Shown here: positions 16,923 to 24,969 of the stretch, piece after piece | Position numbering within the stretch: the first letter of the stretch is position 1 | How the letters are laid out: the number at the start of each line of letters is the position of its first letter | Origin: Bryobacteraceae bacterium | GTDB taxonomy: Bacteria; Acidobacteriota; Terriglobia; Bryobacterales; Bryobacteraceae | Direction: 5' to 3' | Length of the DNA stretch: 42,940 nt | NCBI GenBank assembly: GCA_030041985.1 | Contig: JASIAM010000118.1 | Span: 1-42,940, forward strand | Program-made: the position numbers and the translations under genes | Notes under the pieces: model-generated | What the model was told of the DNA's origin: nothing | The model's database searches: none | Seen by the model: only the letters and a program-made list of their open reading frames with translations

Positions 16923-16952
16923 GGCGGACTAGCACCGCGTCCCCGAAACACG
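16923..16952. repeat. 30-bp direct repeat, copy 2
   Basis: GGCGGACTAGCACCGCGTCC followed by CCGAAACACG; 28 of 30 bases match the copy at 16178-16207, in the same orientation. It ends where the putative rimP leader begins. Confidence 0.8.
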
Positions 16953-16953
16953 C

Positions 16954-16959
16954 TACAAT
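16954..16959 (+). promoter_or_regulatory. possible -10 box upstream of rimP
   Basis: TACAAT at 16954-16959 lies 75 bp before the rimP start, but there is no convincing -35 box 16-18 bp upstream. If used, transcription would start around 16966 and pass through the nested terminator-like leader 16977-17026. Confidence 0.3.
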
Positions 16960-16976
16960 AACGATTTGGAGGTCGG

Positions 16977-17026
16977 GCCAGCCAAGTGGGCGCAAGCCCA
17001 CTTTTTTGTTGGCGCCGGCTTTTTTT
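16977..17026 (+). terminator. nested terminator-like leader (possible attenuator) of rimP
   Basis: The inner hairpin AAGTGGGC (16984-16991), GCAA loop and GCCCACTT (16996-17003) runs into T17002-17007. An outer hairpin can form from GCC at 16977-16979 and 16981-16983 with GGC at 17011-17013 and 17017-17019, and is followed by T17020-17026. The second T-run ends only 7 bp before the rimP ATG, so the structure sits in front of the whole rimP-nusA-infB operon. It may end the upstream transcript, or attenuate the operon if transcription starts upstream. A rimP leader attenuator has been proposed in gamma-proteobacteria, but homology here is not claimed. Confidence 0.7.
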
Positions 17027-17033
17027 CGTAACA

Positions 17034-17498
17034 ATGCCGGGAGCGGTCGCATCCAAAATCGAAGAGATCGCACAACGCGTGGTTGAGTCTGAAGGTATGG
17101 AACTGGTCGAGGTCGAAGTCAAAGGCGGCGGTAGCCAGCGGATGGTGCGCATCTCCATCGACAAGCCGGAAGGCATTTCCCACGCCGACTGCGAATTGGT
17201 GTCCCAACAGGTGGGGACCATCCTGGATGTCGAGGATGTGGTGCCCGGCGGGCGGTACACCCTGGAAGTGAGCTCGCCCGGTGTGGAACGAAAGCTGCTG
17301 AAGCCGCGCGATTACCAGCGGTTCCAGGGCAAGAAGATCAAGGTTACGCTACGCGACCCCATTGAGGGCCGGCGCCATTGGGAGGGCACCCTGGCCGGCT
17401 TTGGAGACGGCACTGTGACCCTCGAAACTGCGCCAGACAAAACGATACAGTTCCCCTTCGAACAGGTACAGAAAGCCAACCTCAAGTTCGAGTGGTAA
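17034..17498 (+). CDS. rimP: ribosome maturation factor RimP
   Basis: 154 residues. RimP binds the 30S subunit and helps its late assembly, in particular around S12. Here it shows VESEGMELVEVEVKGGGSQ, MVRISIDKPEGISHADCELV, YTLEVSSPGVERKLLKPRDY and the C-terminal SH3-like barrel with a GTLAGFGDGTVTLE segment. The frame is open upstream to 16986, but that part overlaps the leader hairpins. The ATG at 17034 is the family-like start, without a clear ribosome site. It is the first gene of the operon rimP-nusA-infB-DUF503-rbfA. Confidence 0.95.
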   Translation: MPGAVASKIEEIAQRVVESEGMELVEVEVKGGGSQRMVRISIDKPEGISHADCELVSQQVGTILDVEDVVPGGRYTLEVSSPGVERKLLKPRDYQRFQGKKIKVTLRDPIEGRRHWEGTLAGFGDGTVTLETAPDKTIQFPFEQVQKANLKFEW

Positions 17499-17553
17499 CC
17501 CACCTTCGGGGAGACGCAATTCAGCCGGAAAATTTGGCACGGAGAAGGCTACT

Positions 17554-19149
17554 TTGGAAACAATCTTTCAGTCCATAGAGATCCTGAGCAAGGAAAAGGG
17601 TATCGATCCGCAGATCGTGTTAGACGCGGTGAAGGATGCCATGTTAATTGCCGCGCGCAAACACTACCGCAGCAACGAGGACTACGTTGCGGACATGGAT
17701 CCCAAAACCGGGGCGATTGCCCTGTACGTGGTGAAGAAAGCTGCGGAAGCGGTCACCGACCCGGCTCACGAAATGACCCTCGCCGAAGCCCGCAGAATCG
17801 ATCCCGAGGCCGAAATCGGATCGGAAGTGCGCATTCAGAAAAAGACCGACGCCTTGGGCCGCATCTCGGCGCAGACTGCCAAGCAGGTCATCTTTCAGAA
17901 AGTGCGGGAGGCCGAAAGAGAGACGGTATTCCAGGAGTATTCCGGGCGCACCGGCGAACTGGTAAACTGCACCATCAAGCGGGTGGAAGGTCCCGATTAC
18001 ATACTCGACCTCGGCAAAACGGAGGCGCGCCTGCCCAAAAAGGAGCAGTCGCGTCTGGAGAGTTACGCCGTGGGCGACCGCGTGCGGTGCGTGATCAAAC
18101 TGGTGGACAAATCGAGCAAAGGGCCGGGCGTGCTGGTTTCGCGGGGCGCCCCCGAGCTGGTCATGCGGCTATTCGAGCAGGAAGTGCCGGAGATTTACGA
18201 TGGCACGGTTAGCATTCGAGGTTGCGCGCGCGAGGCCGGCGAGCGCACCAAAATCGCCGTGCAAAGCCGCGACCGCGACGTGGACAGTGTCGGAGCCTGC
18301 GTGGGGATGAAGGGCATGCGCGTGCAGTCCATCATCCGCGAGCTGCGGGGCGAAAAAATCGATATCATCGAATACTCCGAGGACCCCGTAGTGTTCGCGA
18401 CGCATGCCCTGAGCCCCGCGAAAGTGAGCCGCATTACCATCCTCGATGTCCTCGAAAAGCACATGGAAGTGATCGTGGACGATTCCCAACTCTCGCTCGC
18501 CATCGGGAAGAAAGGGCAGAACGTGCGGCTGGCGGCCAAGTTACTGGGTTGGAAAATCGATATCAAGAGCGAGGAAGAGAAGCGGCAGGAAGTGGAAACC
18601 GCCATGGCCGCGCTGGTATCGCCGGGCGCACCGGTGTCGCTGCTGATCGACTTCGGACTTGAAGAAGGCGTGGTCGAGAAACTGCTCGAAGCGAGTGTGG
18701 GCACCATCGAAAAACTCGGAGGCATGACACCGGAACAACTCGAAGGGATTCCCGGCATCGATCTGGCCATGGTCCAGAACATTCAGGATTCTGTGAATGC
18801 CTACTACGGCCAGTTTGAAGAGCAGCCCGCCGAGCCAGGTTTTGAATCACGCGAAGCCCCTGCCGGCTTTGAAGAGGCAACGTCTCCGGAAGCGGGCCTC
18901 GGCGCTCCGGCCGTTGAAGAAGTGTTAGAAGAAGGCGCGGAAGCGCTTTACGAACCGGAAAGCGAAGCGGAAGCGCAAGCAGAGCCGTTGGCCGAGTCAG
19001 CAGATGCGTCCGCGGAGACGGAAGCGCTGCCAGCGGAGGCGGAAGACGCGATTCAGTTTGGTACGATAGGAGAAACGGGTTTCCCTGCTCACAATCAGCC
19101 CGCAATTCCGGAGCATGAGGACACCAGCGAAGAGGATCGCGGCGAATAG
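17554..19149 (+). CDS. nusA: transcription termination/antitermination protein NusA
   Basis: 531 residues from a TTG at 17554 with GGAG about 9 nt upstream. NusA binds RNA polymerase and controls pausing, termination and antitermination. The N-terminal domain begins at residue 1 (METIFQSIEILSKEKGID). The S1 domain covers about 135-200 (GRTGELVNCTIKRVEGPDY). KH1 has VGACVGMKGMRVQSI and KH2 has LAIGKKGQNVRLAAKLLGWK. A helix-hairpin-helix region (about 360-415, LEGIPGIDLAMVQNIQDSV) follows, and the last 110 or so residues are an acidic Glu/Ala-rich tail. In many bacteria ylxR stands between nusA and infB; none is seen here. Confidence 0.96.
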   Translation: METIFQSIEILSKEKGIDPQIVLDAVKDAMLIAARKHYRSNEDYVADMDPKTGAIALYVVKKAAEAVTDPAHEMTLAEARRIDPEAEIGSEVRIQKKTDALGRISAQTAKQVIFQKVREAERETVFQEYSGRTGELVNCTIKRVEGPDYILDLGKTEARLPKKEQSRLESYAVGDRVRCVIKLVDKSSKGPGVLVSRGAPELVMRLFEQEVPEIYDGTVSIRGCAREAGERTKIAVQSRDRDVDSVGACVGMKGMRVQSIIRELRGEKIDIIEYSEDPVVFATHALSPAKVSRITILDVLEKHMEVIVDDSQLSLAIGKKGQNVRLAAKLLGWKIDIKSEEEKRQEVETAMAALVSPGAPVSLLIDFGLEEGVVEKLLEASVGTIEKLGGMTPEQLEGIPGIDLAMVQNIQDSVNAYYGQFEEQPAEPGFESREAPAGFEEATSPEAGLGAPAVEEVLEEGAEALYEPESEAEAQAEPLAESADASAETEALPAEAEDAIQFGTIGETGFPAHNQPAIPEHEDTSEEDRGE

Positions 19150-19183
19150 CGCGCGATGCTCGCCATAACGCAGATAGCTGTTT

Positions 19184-22100
19184 ATGAGAAAGATTCGCAT
19201 CAACGAACTGGCACGGGAATTGGAAGTTAAAGCTCACGAAATTCTGGATCTGCTCCCGGAAATGGGTGTTGCGGAGAAGAAAACCCACTCCAGTTCGATC
19301 GACGAAGATGTGGCGATCAAGCTGCGCCGATATTACGGGCACGACGTGCCGGAGTACGAAGCTCCGGAGTTGGCGCCCGGGGGAGCGGAGAGCAACGGCA
19401 AGGACCCCGTTGCCGAGTTGGAGCCGGCCGAGGAACAAGCCCATGCCGAACATGCCCGCGCGAAGGCGCAGGAAACGGGGCTGGCTCCTGGTGTTGAAGC
19501 CGCTGCGCCGCCACATGCGGCCGAGCCGCAAAAGGAGGCGGAGCAGGTGGTTGTGAAGGGAACGCTCGCGGAAGAGGCTCGCCCGGTTGCGCGTCTGCGG
19601 CCACCTTTGGCCGGCCGGCCAGTGCATCCGCCGCTCAGTGGATCGGCCGGTGTGGCGCCACATCCGTCACCCGGTCCGGCATCGCCTCCTCCGCCAGCGC
19701 CTGCGGCAAAGCCAGGGCCCGGCGCCCCACAGACTCCGCCGGCGGTTGTATTCGCTCCTGGCCGGCCCGCGGCTCCAGCCGCGCCGGCGGCCAAAGCTGT
19801 GCCTCCAGCCGGACCGCAAGCTCCGAGACCAGGACAGATTTTGTCAGGACCCCGTCAACCACTTCCCGCTCCCACAGGCCAGGAAGGCGCAAGTGCTCAA
19901 GGTTTTCGCGCGGCAACTCCCGGAATACCCGCTCAGCCTGCCCGGCCCGCCATTATTCCGCGTCCGGCAAGGCCTGCCGAACCAGCGCGTCCGGCGGCGC
20001 CAGCGCCTGCCGTTCATACGGGCGCTCCCACGCCGGCTGGAAGGCCGCTTGCGGGCCAACCGGCTGTACGTCCCGTAGTTCCGCCGCGGCCGGATTTGGC
20101 CGCCAAGCTTAGCGCGCCGCGTCCGGCGATGCCTGCCGCGCCCGCTCCGCCACGGCCCGGCGTACCAAGGCCGCAGGCGCCGGTACCCGGACAACCGATT
20201 TACCGTGGGCCGCTTCGCCCTGGACAACCGATGGTGGCAAGGACAGGCCCTGGTGTGCGCCCGGCCCTGCCTGGTGCGCGTCCCGCTGGTCCGCGTCCTC
20301 AGCATCCGACCTCGCGCGGACGCCTGGAACCGGGCTTGGCCCCGCCCGTAGTAGAACAACCGCGCAACCGGGTCGGCGAAAAGCGCCCCGCCCGCCCGCA
20401 ACGCGAACGCGCCGAAGTAGAGAAGATCCTGCGGCCCATGCGCAGCAAGGTGGAATCCGGCCCTCCGCCGATCAATCGCGAAATCACCATTTCCGAGGGC
20501 ATCACCGTCAAAGAGCTTTCCGAGAAACTGGATGTGAAAGCCAGCCTGGTGATCAAGAAACTGCTGGATAAGGGCCAGTTCGCCACCATTAACCAGACTC
20601 TCGATTCCAAGCTGGCCACCGATATAGCGCGCGAGTTCGGCGCCTCCACTGCCACTGTGACTTACGAAGTAGAGGCCATGCAGGCGGTCGAGCAGGCCGA
20701 AAATCCAGAGGATTTGCACAAGCGGCCTCCCGTGGTTACCGTTATGGGCCATGTCGATCACGGCAAAACGTCACTGCTGGACGGAATCCGCGAAGCCAAC
20801 GTGGCCGCGCGAGAGGCCGGCGGCATTACTCAGCATATCGGCGCTTATCAGGTAGAGATTCGCGATCGCAAGATCGTGTTTATCGATACTCCGGGCCATG
20901 AAGCCTTCACCCGCATGCGCGCCCGGGGCGCCAAGGTTACCGACGTGGTCGTGCTGGTGGTCGCGGCGGATGACGGCGTTATGCCGCAGACTCTGGAGGC
21001 CATCGACCATGCGAAGGCGGCGGGCGTGCCCATCATCGTTGCCATCAATAAAATCGACAAGCCGGACGCCCAGCCGGAACGCATCAAACAGCAATTGGCC
21101 GATCGCGGCCTGCTGGCGGAAGATTGGGGAGGCGACACCGTCATGGTGCCGGTTTCCGCGAAAACCCACCAGAATCTCGAGCTACTCCTGGAGATGATCC
21201 TCCTGGTAGCGGATCTGCAGGATTTGAAGGCCAACCCCAACCGCCCCGCTATGGGCAACGTGATCGAAGCGCAATTGGATCGCGGCCGTGGACCCGTGGC
21301 CACGGTGCTGGTGCGCAACGGAACGCTTTCCGTGGGCGATTTCTTTATTTGCGGCGCTGTGTTCGGTAAAGTGCGCGCCATGATGAACGACCGCGGCGTG
21401 CCCGTGCGCAAAGCTGAGCCTTCGACACCGGTGGAAGTTCTGGGCCTCGATGCGCTGCCCGAAGTAGGTGATGATTTCCAGGTAGTGACGGACACCGCCA
21501 AAGCCAAACAGATCGTCAATTTCCGCGACCAGCGGGCGCGCGAAGCCGCGCTTGCCAAGTCCAGCCGCCTGACGCTCGAGCAACTGCATCGGCAGATGGA
21601 AGCCGGCGAAGTGAAGGAACTGCCCATCATTATCAAGGCGGACGTGGGCGGCTCTTCCGAAGTGCTTTCGGAAACGCTGCAGAAGCTTTCCAACGAGAAA
21701 ATTAAAGTCCGCGTGCTGCGCGCGGCGGTGGGCGCCATCAACGAATCCGACGTGCTGCTGGCCTCTACTTCCAACGCGATTGTTATTGGCTTTAACGTGC
21801 GGCCCGAGCGCAACGCCGCAGCCCTGGCGGAACAGGAAAATGTGGATGTCCGCCTGCACACCATCATTTACAACGTTACCGACGAGATCAAGCGCGCCAT
21901 GCAGGGCTTGCTCGAACCGGTATTCCGCGAGATTTACAAGGGCCGGGCGGAAGTGCGTGAGACCTTCCGCATTACCAAGGTCGGCAGCGTGGCGGGATGT
22001 ATCGTGCAGGATGGCGTGCTCACGCGCGACTCCGAGGTGCGGCTCCTCCGCGACAACGTCGTTGTCTACACCGGGAAGGTCTCTTCGCTGCGGCGCTTTA

Positions 22101-22231
22101 AAGATGACGTGAGCGAAGTCAAAATCGGCATGGAATGCGGCGTGACCTTGCACAATTTCAGCGATGTCAAGCAGGGCGACATTATCGAGGCGTTTGTCAC
22201 CGAACGCGTGGCGACTGAAGTCTTCGCGTAG
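19184..22231 (+). CDS. infB: translation initiation factor IF-2
   Basis: 1015 residues, large for IF-2. It delivers initiator tRNA to the 30S subunit and joins the 50S using GTP. The N-terminal IF2N domain ([20 protein letters not shown]) is followed by about 330 residues of Pro/Ala/Gly-rich linker (about 60-410), then a second IF2N ([20 protein letters not shown]). The GTPase core has G1 GHVDHGKT (522-529), G3 DTPGHEAF (from 568) and G4 NKID (from 622), followed by domains II, III and the C-terminal initiator-tRNA-binding part. The linker is probably disordered. Codon use in the linker is GC-rich and repetitive. Confidence 0.97.
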   Translation: MRKIRINELARELEVKAHEILDLLPEMGVAEKKTHSSSIDEDVAIKLRRYYGHDVPEYEAPELAPGGAESNGKDPVAELEPAEEQAHAEHARAKAQETGLAPGVEAAAPPHAAEPQKEAEQVVVKGTLAEEARPVARLRPPLAGRPVHPPLSGSAGVAPHPSPGPASPPPPAPAAKPGPGAPQTPPAVVFAPGRPAAPAAPAAKAVPPAGPQAPRPGQILSGPRQPLPAPTGQEGASAQGFRAATPGIPAQPARPAIIPRPARPAEPARPAAPAPAVHTGAPTPAGRPLAGQPAVRPVVPPRPDLAAKLSAPRPAMPAAPAPPRPGVPRPQAPVPGQPIYRGPLRPGQPMVARTGPGVRPALPGARPAGPRPQHPTSRGRLEPGLAPPVVEQPRNRVGEKRPARPQRERAEVEKILRPMRSKVESGPPPINREITISEGITVKELSEKLDVKASLVIKKLLDKGQFATINQTLDSKLATDIAREFGASTATVTYEVEAMQAVEQAENPEDLHKRPPVVTVMGHVDHGKTSLLDGIREANVAAREAGGITQHIGAYQVEIRDRKIVFIDTPGHEAFTRMRARGAKVTDVVVLVVAADDGVMPQTLEAIDHAKAAGVPIIVAINKIDKPDAQPERIKQQLADRGLLAEDWGGDTVMVPVSAKTHQNLELLLEMILLVADLQDLKANPNRPAMGNVIEAQLDRGRGPVATVLVRNGTLSVGDFFICGAVFGKVRAMMNDRGVPVRKAEPSTPVEVLGLDALPEVGDDFQVVTDTAKAKQIVNFRDQRAREAALAKSSRLTLEQLHRQMEAGEVKELPIIIKADVGGSSEVLSETLQKLSNEKIKVRVLRAAVGAINESDVLLASTSNAIVIGFNVRPERNAAALAEQENVDVRLHTIIYNVTDEIKRAMQGLLEPVFREIYKGRAEVRETFRITKVGSVAGCIVQDGVLTRDSEVRLLRDNVVVYTGKVSSLRRFKDDVSEVKIGMECGVTLHNFSDVKQGDIIEAFVTERVATEVFA

Positions 22232-22233
22232 GA

Positions 22234-22261
22234 AGTTCTCAGTTATCAGTTCTCAGTTATC
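22234..22261. repeat. tandem 14-bp spacer repeat (two copies)
   Basis: AGTTCTCAGTTATC occurs at 22234-22247 and again at 22248-22261, then AGTTTT leads into the next start codon. The repeat occupies the place where a ribosome site for the DUF503 gene would be expected. Confidence 0.85.
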
Positions 22262-22267
22262 AGTTTT

Positions 22268-22552
22268 ATGGCCGTCATTGGGGTACTGACGCTGGAACTT
22301 CGGCTGGAAAGCTCGCACTCCTTAAAGGACAAGCGCAATGTGGTGGAAAGCCTGAAGAATCGCTTGCGCCATAAATTCAACGTGTCGGTGGCGGAAATTG
22401 ACGGGCAAGGCCTCTGGCAGCGGGCCACGGTGGCGGCAGTAACTGTTTCGTCGAGTCACGAGTTCGCCGAAAAGGTATTGCGATCGGTGGAAGACGAGGC
22501 AGCGGATCTGTTAGGGAAGGAACTGGCCGGCACGACCGTCGAGTGGCTGTGA
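22268..22552 (+). CDS. DUF503 family protein (YlxP-like)
   Basis: 94 residues. The sequence matches DUF503/YlxP: the start MAVIGVLTLELRLESSHSLK, then KDKRNVVESLKNRLRHKFNV and the C-terminal EKVLRSVEDEAADLLGKEL. The family is conserved next to infB and rbfA and is thought to assist ribosome biogenesis, but its exact role is not established. Start ATG at 22268; the upstream region is a tandem repeat without a Shine-Dalgarno sequence, so translation may depend on coupling to infB. A second repeat (22556-22638) separates it from rbfA. Confidence 0.9.
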   Translation: MAVIGVLTLELRLESSHSLKDKRNVVESLKNRLRHKFNVSVAEIDGQGLWQRATVAAVTVSSSHEFAEKVLRSVEDEAADLLGKELAGTTVEWL

Positions 22553-22555
22553 AGG

Positions 22556-22638
22556 CAGGGACTAGGGATTAGGGGCTGGGGACTGCCGGTCACCGTGGAA
22601 GGTTTTGCCAGTCCCTAATCCCCAGTCCCTAGTCCCTG
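22556..22638. repeat. palindromic GGGACT-unit spacer repeat
   Basis: Perfect 13-bp arms CAGGGACTAGGGA (22556-22568) and TCCCTAGTCCCTG (22626-22638). The interior carries more GGGACT, AGGGATTAGGG and TCCCTAATCCC units, so a long hairpin can form. It fills the DUF503-rbfA spacer inside an operon, 7 bp before the rbfA start. Confidence 0.85.
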
Positions 22639-22645
22639 AGCTTTT

Positions 22646-23008
22646 ATGGACGAGCGTCGCACATTGCGGGTATCCGAAGCGGTTCGCGAAGAATTGGCGG
22701 AACTGATCGGGTTTGAACTCGACGACCCGCGGGTTGGGGATGTGAACGTTACCGATGTTCACGTTTCTCCCGATGGCCGTTACGCCCGGGTTCGGGTGGC
22801 CGCCCGCGGAGAGGAGCGGCAGCAGCAGGAGGCCCTCGATGCCCTCGACCATGCGCGGCATTTTTTGCGTCACGAACTGGGCGTCCGCCTCAACCTCCGG
22901 CATGTTCCCGAGCTGCATTTTGAGCGGGACCGCCACCCCGATGCCGCCAGCCGGGTCGAATTTCTGATCAAACGGGCGAAAAAATCGCGTGGTCCGGTGG
23001 AAAAATAG
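22646..23008 (+). CDS. rbfA: ribosome-binding factor A
   Basis: 120 residues, the normal size. RbfA binds the 30S subunit near the 5' helix of 16S rRNA and aids maturation, especially in the cold. Seen here: LRVSEAVREELAELIGFELD, a DPRVGDVNVTDVHVSPDGRY strand-turn and the KH-like end RHVPELHFERD. Start ATG at 22646, right after the spacer repeat; no clear ribosome site is seen, so it may rely on coupling or readthrough. It is the last of the translation-factor genes. Confidence 0.93.
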   Translation: MDERRTLRVSEAVREELAELIGFELDDPRVGDVNVTDVHVSPDGRYARVRVAARGEERQQQEALDALDHARHFLRHELGVRLNLRHVPELHFERDRHPDAASRVEFLIKRAKKSRGPVEK

Positions 23009-23009
23009 C

Positions 23010-23040
23010 CTAACTCAAACACTTTGTGTTAGTTTTGTTT
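23010..23040 (+). terminator. weak hairpin between rbfA and hemE
   Basis: CTAA(23010-23013) plus CAC(23020-23022) can pair with GTGTTAG (23026-23032), leaving a one-sided bulge. TTTTGTTT follows. This is too weak to call a terminator firmly; rbfA and hemE may be co-transcribed. Confidence 0.3.
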
Positions 23041-23050
23041 CTGACTACCC

Positions 23051-24088
23051 ATGCGCGTGGCTCCCATGACAAGCCGTTTTCTGGACGCCTGCCGCCGCCG
23101 GCCGACCGATGTGCGGCCCGTATGGTTTATGCGGCAGGCCGGCCGATATCTCAAGGAATACCGACAAATCCGGGCGCGCCACGGCATTCTGGACATCTGC
23201 AAGCGCCCGGATCTTGCCGCCACCGTCACGCTACAGCCCGTGGAATTGCTGGATGTGGATGCTGCCATCATCTTCGCCGACCTCCTGCTTCCGGTAGAGC
23301 CGATGGGGCTGCGGCTGCGGTTTGCCACCGGGGAGGGTCCCGTAATCGATAACCCCGTGCGCACAACCGACGACGTGGATTCGCTTTCCACCACCAACAC
23401 CGACGACCTGGGCTATGTAGGCGAAGCCATTCAGGCGGTAGTACGCGCTCTGGCCGGAAAGGCGCCCGTTATCGGGTTTGTCGGTGCTCCCTTCACCATG
23501 GCCAGTTACATGATCGAAGGCGGTGCTTCGCGCAATTTCATCCGCACGAAGAAAATGATGTACGCGGACGAAACCCTGTGGCGCCGGTTGATGGGAAAGA
23601 TCGTGGATGTGCTGGCGCCGTTTGCCCATCTGCAGGTGACAGCCGGAGCGCGCGCCGTGCAGGTGTTCGATAGCTGGGTGGGCGCGCTCGCCTCCGATGA
23701 CTATGTGCGCTTTGCAGCGCCCTATTCCCGCGCTTTGATCGAACGCATCCGCTCCACCGGCGTTCCGGTGATCCACTTCGGCACCGGCGCGGCGGGGTAT
23801 TTTCGCGAATTGCACGCCGCCGGCGGGGACGTCATGGGAGTGGATTGGCGCAGCAACATCGACCAGGCGTGGATGGATATCAGCTACCGGTCCGCCATTC
23901 AAGGTAATCTGGATCCCGTAGCGCTATTTGCGCCGCTGCACGAGCTGCGCACCAAAGTGCACGAAATCCTGAAGCGCACGGGCACGCGCCCGGGCCACAT
24001 TTTCAACCTGGGCCACGGCATTCTGCCGGAAACACCGCCGGAAAATGTGAGGGCCGTGGTGCAGATGGTTCGCGAATTTCATCCGTGA
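23051..24088 (+). CDS. hemE: uroporphyrinogen decarboxylase
   Basis: 345 residues. It decarboxylates uroporphyrinogen III to coproporphyrinogen III in heme synthesis. The diagnostic N-terminal RPVWFMRQAGRYLKEYR is at about 22-38. The second signature, GFVGAPFTMASYMIEGG, follows further on, and the C-terminal FNLGHGILPETPPENV is typical. The ATG at 23051 and the ATG at 23066 (Met6) are both possible; neither has a good ribosome site. Its stop overlaps the hemH start (GTGA), so the two are translationally coupled. Confidence 0.97.
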   Translation: MRVAPMTSRFLDACRRRPTDVRPVWFMRQAGRYLKEYRQIRARHGILDICKRPDLAATVTLQPVELLDVDAAIIFADLLLPVEPMGLRLRFATGEGPVIDNPVRTTDDVDSLSTTNTDDLGYVGEAIQAVVRALAGKAPVIGFVGAPFTMASYMIEGGASRNFIRTKKMMYADETLWRRLMGKIVDVLAPFAHLQVTAGARAVQVFDSWVGALASDDYVRFAAPYSRALIERIRSTGVPVIHFGTGAAGYFRELHAAGGDVMGVDWRSNIDQAWMDISYRSAIQGNLDPVALFAPLHELRTKVHEILKRTGTRPGHIFNLGHGILPETPPENVRAVVQMVREFHP

Positions 24089-24969
24089 AAGAGGCAGTAC
24101 TTCTTCTGGCCCACGGGGCTCCCGAACGCGTCGAAGACGTTGAGAGCTATCTCAAATACGTGCGCGGAGGCCGTCCGGTACCGCCGCAGGTGGTGGAAGA
24201 AGTGCGGGATCGGTACCAGCAGATCGGCGGCGGTTCTCCGCTACTCGCCTGGACCCGCCAGCAGGCCCAGGCCCTTTCGGAACTGCTGGGAATTCCGGTG
24301 TTCTTCGGCATGCGCAACTGGCATCCGTTCATTGCCGAGACCATGGAGCAGGTGCGGGAAGCCCGCGCGGAACGGATCGCGGCGATTTGTCTGGCCCCGC
24401 AATTCTCTGAAGTGAGCGTCGGCCTGTATATGCGGCGCACGGAAGAGGCACGGCAAAAGGCCGGGGTAACAGCGGATTTCGTTTGGGCCCGGAGCTTTGC
24501 CACGGAGCCGCTGCTGATCGAGGCGTTCGCGGAGCGGTTGGCGCCTCTGGCTGGTGAGGGCAGAGTGGTGTTCACGGCGCATAGCATTCCGGAAAAGGCC
24601 CTGGCCAATGGCGATCCCTACGATCGCGAAGCCCGGGCGACCGCATCGGCGGTGGCTGCCCGCGCCGGCGTACGCGACTGGGATTTCGCCTACCAGAGTC
24701 AAGGCATGACCGCCGAACCCTGGTTGGGTCCTACGGTCGAAGCGCGGCTGGATGTTTGTGCCGCCGAAGATGTGCGCCGCGTGGTGGTGGACCCTATCGG
24801 CTTCGTCTGCGACCATGTAGAAGTGCTGTACGATATCGACATCTGGTTCAAGGGCTACGCGGCCGAACGCGGCATGGCGCTCGTGCGGCCCGAGTCGCTG
24901 AATGATTCGCCCACCTTCACAAAGGCGCTGGCCGCGGTAGCCCAGAGGTGTCTGGCTGGTGGTGGTTAG
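24085..24969 (+). CDS. hemH: ferrochelatase
   Basis: 294 residues from a GTG that overlaps the hemE stop by 4 bp. It inserts Fe2+ into the porphyrin macrocycle. Catalytic-type residues are His166 (VVFTAHSIPEKA) and Glu245 (GFVCDHVEVLYDID); the N-terminal AVLLLAHGAPERVEDVE is also typical. Whether the substrate is protoporphyrin IX or coproporphyrin III cannot be decided from these motifs; the order hemE-hemH-hemY is the one found in coproporphyrin-dependent Firmicutes. The stop overlaps the hemY start by 11 bp. Confidence 0.93.
   Translation: MKEAVLLLAHGAPERVEDVESYLKYVRGGRPVPPQVVEEVRDRYQQIGGGSPLLAWTRQQAQALSELLGIPVFFGMRNWHPFIAETMEQVREARAERIAAICLAPQFSEVSVGLYMRRTEEARQKAGVTADFVWARSFATEPLLIEAFAERLAPLAGEGRVVFTAHSIPEKALANGDPYDREARATASAVAARAGVRDWDFAYQSQGMTAEPWLGPTVEARLDVCAAEDVRRVVVDPIGFVCDHVEVLYDIDIWFKGYAAERGMALVRPESLNDSPTFTKALAAVAQRCLAGGG

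Noticed and set aside
16178-16952. The two 30-bp copies as a CRISPR array
   Set aside because: Only two copies exist, 715 bp apart with a gene between them, and no cas gene is present.
20848-21867. Long minus-strand frame opposite infB
   Set aside because: It is Ser/Thr/Arg-rich composition noise antisense to the IF-2 GTPase domain.
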